This document shows, piece by piece, positions 5,952-7,992 of a stretch of DNA of 7,992 nucleotides. The stretch is from NCBI GenBank assembly GCA_046462535.1, contig JBKGVF010000014.1, positions 1 through 7,992 on the forward strand, given 5' to 3'. Position numbers and translations under genes: made by a program. How positions within the stretch are numbered: position 1 is the stretch's first letter; each line of letters begins with the position of its first letter. The notes below the pieces were generated by a model. It was not told the DNA's origin. It did not search any database and was given only the letters and a program-made list of their open reading frames with translations. The DNA is from JAAZCI01 sp046462535 (GTDB lineage Bacteria > Pseudomonadota > Gammaproteobacteria > Cardiobacteriales > Wohlfahrtiimonadaceae).

Positions 5952-5952
5952 T
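5839..5952 (-). pseudogene. C-terminal remnant of a probable RhuM-family gene
   Basis: On the minus strand 37 codons read without interruption to a TAG at 5841-5839. The product contains HAEYEKFRVVQD (8-19) and ISDFDRLVIEVKRKK (23-37). The Tyr/Phe-Glu-Lys-Phe/Tyr-Arg-Val-x-Gln-Asp element followed by Ser-Asp-Phe-Asp resembles the C-terminus of virulence RhuM-family proteins (usually about 330 residues), from memory and not from a search. There is no start codon or Shine-Dalgarno; the frame opens right after a TAA. It is in the same frame as the upstream 440-residue HEPN-like gene, separated from that gene's stop only by TTT and the TAA. It therefore looks like the tail of a gene whose 5' part was lost, with the HEPN-like gene now adjacent. 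A 60-base line inside it has 17 G or C, like the HEPN gene and unlike the host genes. Confidence 0.55.
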
Positions 5953-5958
5953 TTAAAA

Positions 5959-7281
5959 TTATTCCTGCTCAAGATATCTTTGAAATACATGATATTTACT
6001 CAAATCAATAATTAACTTATCCTCTAAATCTACCGATAATTCTTTGATCCTTTCAAATATATGCTTATGGTCCAAATAAGCTTGTCTACGCTCGGTAGTT
6101 TGTCCATTTTTTTCAATTCTATCCAATAAAATAACTAATGATTCTTTTTTGAAATATTTCAAATGAGGCAAAATTACCTCATTGAATCTAGCGTCTGCAC
6201 AATCATAAGAGTAGCTGGCTCCATAATATATACTCATCAATTCACAACATCTCTGCTCCCACTCCTCTGTATCAAAACTACAAAGTAGTCTTCTCCATGC
6301 TTGTTCAGGCAAATCTATATCTCTATTCTCCTCTATCCATTTAGAACTCTCTTCAAAATATTTTTCTTTAGATTCATATATAAACCATGAATATAACTTA
6401 GAAGCAGACTCTTCTTCTATATGTTGCTCTAATGCTATCTTTACATGTTCTTTTAATAAAGAGTATATCCCTCCGTGTGACGAAAGGAATACAACTAAAG
6501 CAGTCAAAGATTGTTTACTATTAGAAATTAAACTGTAGTAATCTGGCTCTTTTTGGACAATACTGACTAACTCTTTCTCTAATCTTTTTCCAATAACCTC
6601 AATTGCTCTAAGATTTATTAAACGATTCTCTGAACACTGATCATTCTCCAAACGAAATACTATTTTCCATAAACTTCTAAAAATACTCTTTTGGACATCT
6701 TCATCTAATCTTTCTAGATAGCGACTATTCAGATATTTTTCAACTTGATCACGACGGTTTTCAAATATTTCCTTATTTTCTGATAAATCTCTCAAGATAT
6801 CTGTCAACACATCCTGAGTGTAAAAAGGTGGTTTTATCAATAGATCTTGTAAAGCATTTGTAATTAATGATCGAGTAGTTTCTTTATTAGGAGAATGGAG
6901 TTTCCTATCGTTATCAAGTGTTGGATGAGCACACAGATGTCGCTGTGTTTGTAAATATTTTAAATTCTCATATTCAGGAATATTGATTAATTTTGCACTT
7001 TCCTGAACTCTTTGTAATAAAAATCCTTCCCATTGCGAAGAGCGTTCGTTTTTTTCTTGCATGTTGGCAACATCCTTCAGAATGCCACTTGCTCTTCTAT
7101 CATTATTCATATCAACAAGATGTTCTACTTTGTAAAGTAGATCAGCGACAACAACTGACCACAGCATCACAACAGCAGAACGATAATTTCCAATCTGATA
7201 AGACGTTAAAACTTCTTTAAAATACTCTCTTGTTTTATGTGAGTAAATACGATCCGCAATATTATCTAATGAGTAATCCAT
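5959..7281 (-). CDS. HEPN-domain protein with long helical C-terminal region, candidate defence or toxin RNase
   Basis: I do not recognise a named family for this 440-residue protein. The N-terminal 140 residues look like a HEPN domain: a helix pair around YQIGNYRSAVVMLWSVVVAD (28-47), another helical stretch near 84-98, then QRHLCAHP (113-120). The latter fits the HEPN ribonuclease motif R-[N/D/H]-x3-H with R114, H115 and H119. HEPN proteins of toxin-antitoxin, abortive-infection and CRISPR systems cut RNA; activity here is inferred. Residues 150-440 are predicted helical and rich in Glu, Lys and Leu, possibly a repeat-type sensor or scaffold. No signal peptide or membrane segment is evident. 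The ATG at 7281 has AAGGA (7292-7296) 10 bases upstream. Composition is foreign: two counted 60-base lines have 15 and 17 G or C against 27-32 in cvfB and clpB, and AGA is a common Arg codon. No intact partner gene adjoins it. Confidence 0.8.
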   Translation of the reverse strand: MDYSLDNIADRIYSHKTREYFKEVLTSYQIGNYRSAVVMLWSVVVADLLYKVEHLVDMNNDRRASGILKDVANMQEKNERSSQWEGFLLQRVQESAKLINIPEYENLKYLQTQRHLCAHPTLDNDRKLHSPNKETTRSLITNALQDLLIKPPFYTQDVLTDILRDLSENKEIFENRRDQVEKYLNSRYLERLDEDVQKSIFRSLWKIVFRLENDQCSENRLINLRAIEVIGKRLEKELVSIVQKEPDYYSLISNSKQSLTALVVFLSSHGGIYSLLKEHVKIALEQHIEEESASKLYSWFIYESKEKYFEESSKWIEENRDIDLPEQAWRRLLCSFDTEEWEQRCCELMSIYYGASYSYDCADARFNEVILPHLKYFKKESLVILLDRIEKNGQTTERRQAYLDHKHIFERIKELSVDLEDKLIIDLSKYHVFQRYLEQE

Positions 7282-7305
7282 ATAGAATTATTCCTTATTC
7301 AGTAA

Positions 7306-7311
7306 CTTATA
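7306..7311 (-). promoter_or_regulatory. Possible -10 box of the HEPN-like gene
   Basis: The minus strand reads TATAAG (5 of 6 matches to TATAAT) 24 bases before the start codon, in the 68-base space between the clpB terminator and the gene. The -35 region is weak. It is the best candidate there because the terminator should block read-through from clpB. Confidence 0.35.
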
Positions 7312-7349
7312 GTGTCATAAAGCTATCTTAATGATTTTATAAATATAAT

Positions 7350-7373
7350 AAAGCCCAGCTTTCGCCGGGCTTT
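7350..7373 (-). terminator. clpB terminator
   Basis: On the minus strand AAAGCCCGGC pairs with GCTGGGCTTT (one G-U pair) around a GAAA tetraloop, a stable 10-bp stem, followed by ATTATATTTAT. It starts 34 bases after the clpB stop. The T-tract is interrupted, but the stem is strong. The opposite strand reads TTTGGTTTTC after the stem, so partial termination from the other side is possible. Confidence 0.8.
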
Positions 7374-7407
7374 GGTTTTCTTCGAGTTTTAATTTTTAAC
7401 GTTAGGT

Positions 7408-7992
7408 TTAGCTCAATACGTTAAACTCTAAATCGTCATTGATTTCGACAGTGTCGCCACCTTTGAAATCACCATTTAAGAAGGCTTTGGCAAGCTCATT
7501 CTCTAAGTGCGTTTGAATGGCTCGTTTGAGTGGACGTGCACCAAAGACAGGGTCATAACCAATTTCGCCAAGTTTATCTAAGCCCCCATCGGTGATTTTA
7601 AGGGTAATATCATGCTCTTTCATGCGACCAATCACACGATCCACCTGTAGCGCTGCAATGGAGCGGATATGCTCTTTACCGAGTGGGTGGAAGACCACAA
7701 TATCGTCAATACGGTTGATAAACTCTGGGCGGAAATGTTGCCCTACAACCTCCATCACCGATTCACGCATCGCAAGATATTGACCTTTAGGATCAAGGTC
7801 AGAAAGACGGCTCGCTTGCTCCTGAATGAGGCTTGAACCTAAATTCGACGTCATAATAATAACAGTATTTTTAAAGTCTACCGTTCGACCTTGGCCATCG
7901 GTTAAGCGACCATCATCGAGCACCTGAAGCAGGATATTAAAGACATCAGGGTGGGCTTTTTCTACCTCATCGAGCAGGATAACTGAGTAGGG
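7408..7992 (-). CDS. clpB: Chaperone ClpB, C-terminal 194 codons
   Basis: This is the end of the ATP-dependent disaggregase ClpB, an Hsp100 hexamer that works with DnaK in the cytosol to resolve aggregates. The fragment covers most of the second AAA+ module and the small C-terminal domain. Numbering from the window edge: Walker B VILLDEVEKAH (4-14), sensor 1 VIIMTSNLGS (44-53, N50), arginine finger region RPEFINRIDD (88-97, R94), and sensor 2 GARPLKRAIQ (151-160, R153). The full protein is normally about 860 residues, so roughly three quarters lie beyond the window. The frame is open to the edge, so the GTG at 7923 is an internal Val codon, not a start. Base composition is host-like. The gene is followed by its own terminator and then the AT-rich block. 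Confidence 0.97.
   Translation of the reverse strand, partial: PYSVILLDEVEKAHPDVFNILLQVLDDGRLTDGQGRTVDFKNTVIIMTSNLGSSLIQEQASRLSDLDPKGQYLAMRESVMEVVGQHFRPEFINRIDDIVVFHPLGKEHIRSIAALQVDRVIGRMKEHDITLKITDGGLDKLGEIGYDPVFGARPLKRAIQTHLENELAKAFLNGDFKGGDTVEINDDLEFNVLS

Noticed and set aside
6993..7220. Plus-strand 75-codon frame opposite the HEPN-like N-terminus, considered as an antisense antitoxin
   Set aside because: It has no Shine-Dalgarno or promoter, and its sequence is fully explained as the complement of the HEPN-coding frame.
7350..7373. The stem beside the HEPN-like gene as a mobile-element end or attachment site
   Set aside because: It has a GNRA tetraloop and the expected distance from the clpB stop, which fits a terminator; no matching copy was seen at the other border.
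7592..7783. Plus-strand 63-codon frame inside clpB
   Set aside because: It is antisense to highly conserved AAA+ coding sequence.
7408..7923. GTG at 7923 as the start of a 171-residue protein
   Set aside because: The frame stays open to the window edge and encodes the ClpB Walker B motif upstream of that GTG.
1..7992. CRISPR array, tRNA, rRNA, insertion sequence or integrase
   Set aside because: No regularly spaced repeats, cloverleaf, rRNA-like stretch or transposase/recombinase reading frame was seen on either strand.

Overview
The window looks like a chromosomal segment of a moderately AT-rich Gammaproteobacterium. The support is a housekeeping set typical of that class: a YhiN/RdsA-type flavoprotein, a CvfB/YitL-type S1 protein, DUF1294, OsmC and ClpB. 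These genes have good Shine-Dalgarno sites and near-consensus -10 boxes. A Cardiobacteriales-like host (Ignatzschineria or Wohlfahrtiimonas) is only a guess from composition and gene content.

Layout, left to right. (1) 1-1067, minus: an iron-containing alcohol dehydrogenase cut by the window edge, with a promoter and a 5'-leader hairpin upstream. (2) 1338-1682, minus: a small DUF5713-like protein with its own terminator. (3) 1822-3075, plus: a YhiN/RdsA-family flavoprotein, divergent from the previous gene, behind a promoter rich in dyad symmetry. (4) 3153-4034, plus: a CvfB-like protein with S1 domains and a winged helix, with its own promoter. Its 3' end overlaps by 35 bp the convergent DUF1294 membrane protein gene (4000-4389, minus). 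(5) 4486-4932 and 5029-5469, minus: two tandem OsmC-family paralogues. (6) 5606-5815, plus: an orphan 69-residue Tat-signal protein, possibly truncated. (7) 5816-7349: a strikingly AT-rich accessory block holding a C-terminal remnant resembling the RhuM family and a 440-residue protein with an apparent N-terminal HEPN domain. (8) 7350-7992, minus: the clpB terminator and the last 194 codons of clpB.

The housekeeping genes sit in small independent units and share no obvious pathway. Themes are alcohol oxidation or reduction, peroxide or thiol chemistry (OsmC), RNA-related functions (RdsA-like, CvfB-like) and protein disaggregation (ClpB). The most unusual part is region 7. A probable HEPN ribonuclease of the toxin/abortive-infection kind, with a long helical C-terminal region, lies just downstream of the clpB terminator and abuts a decayed gene that reads in the same frame. 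This looks like a turnover site for horizontally acquired defence genes. HEPN activity, immunity function and RhuM identity are inferences from sequence motifs only.
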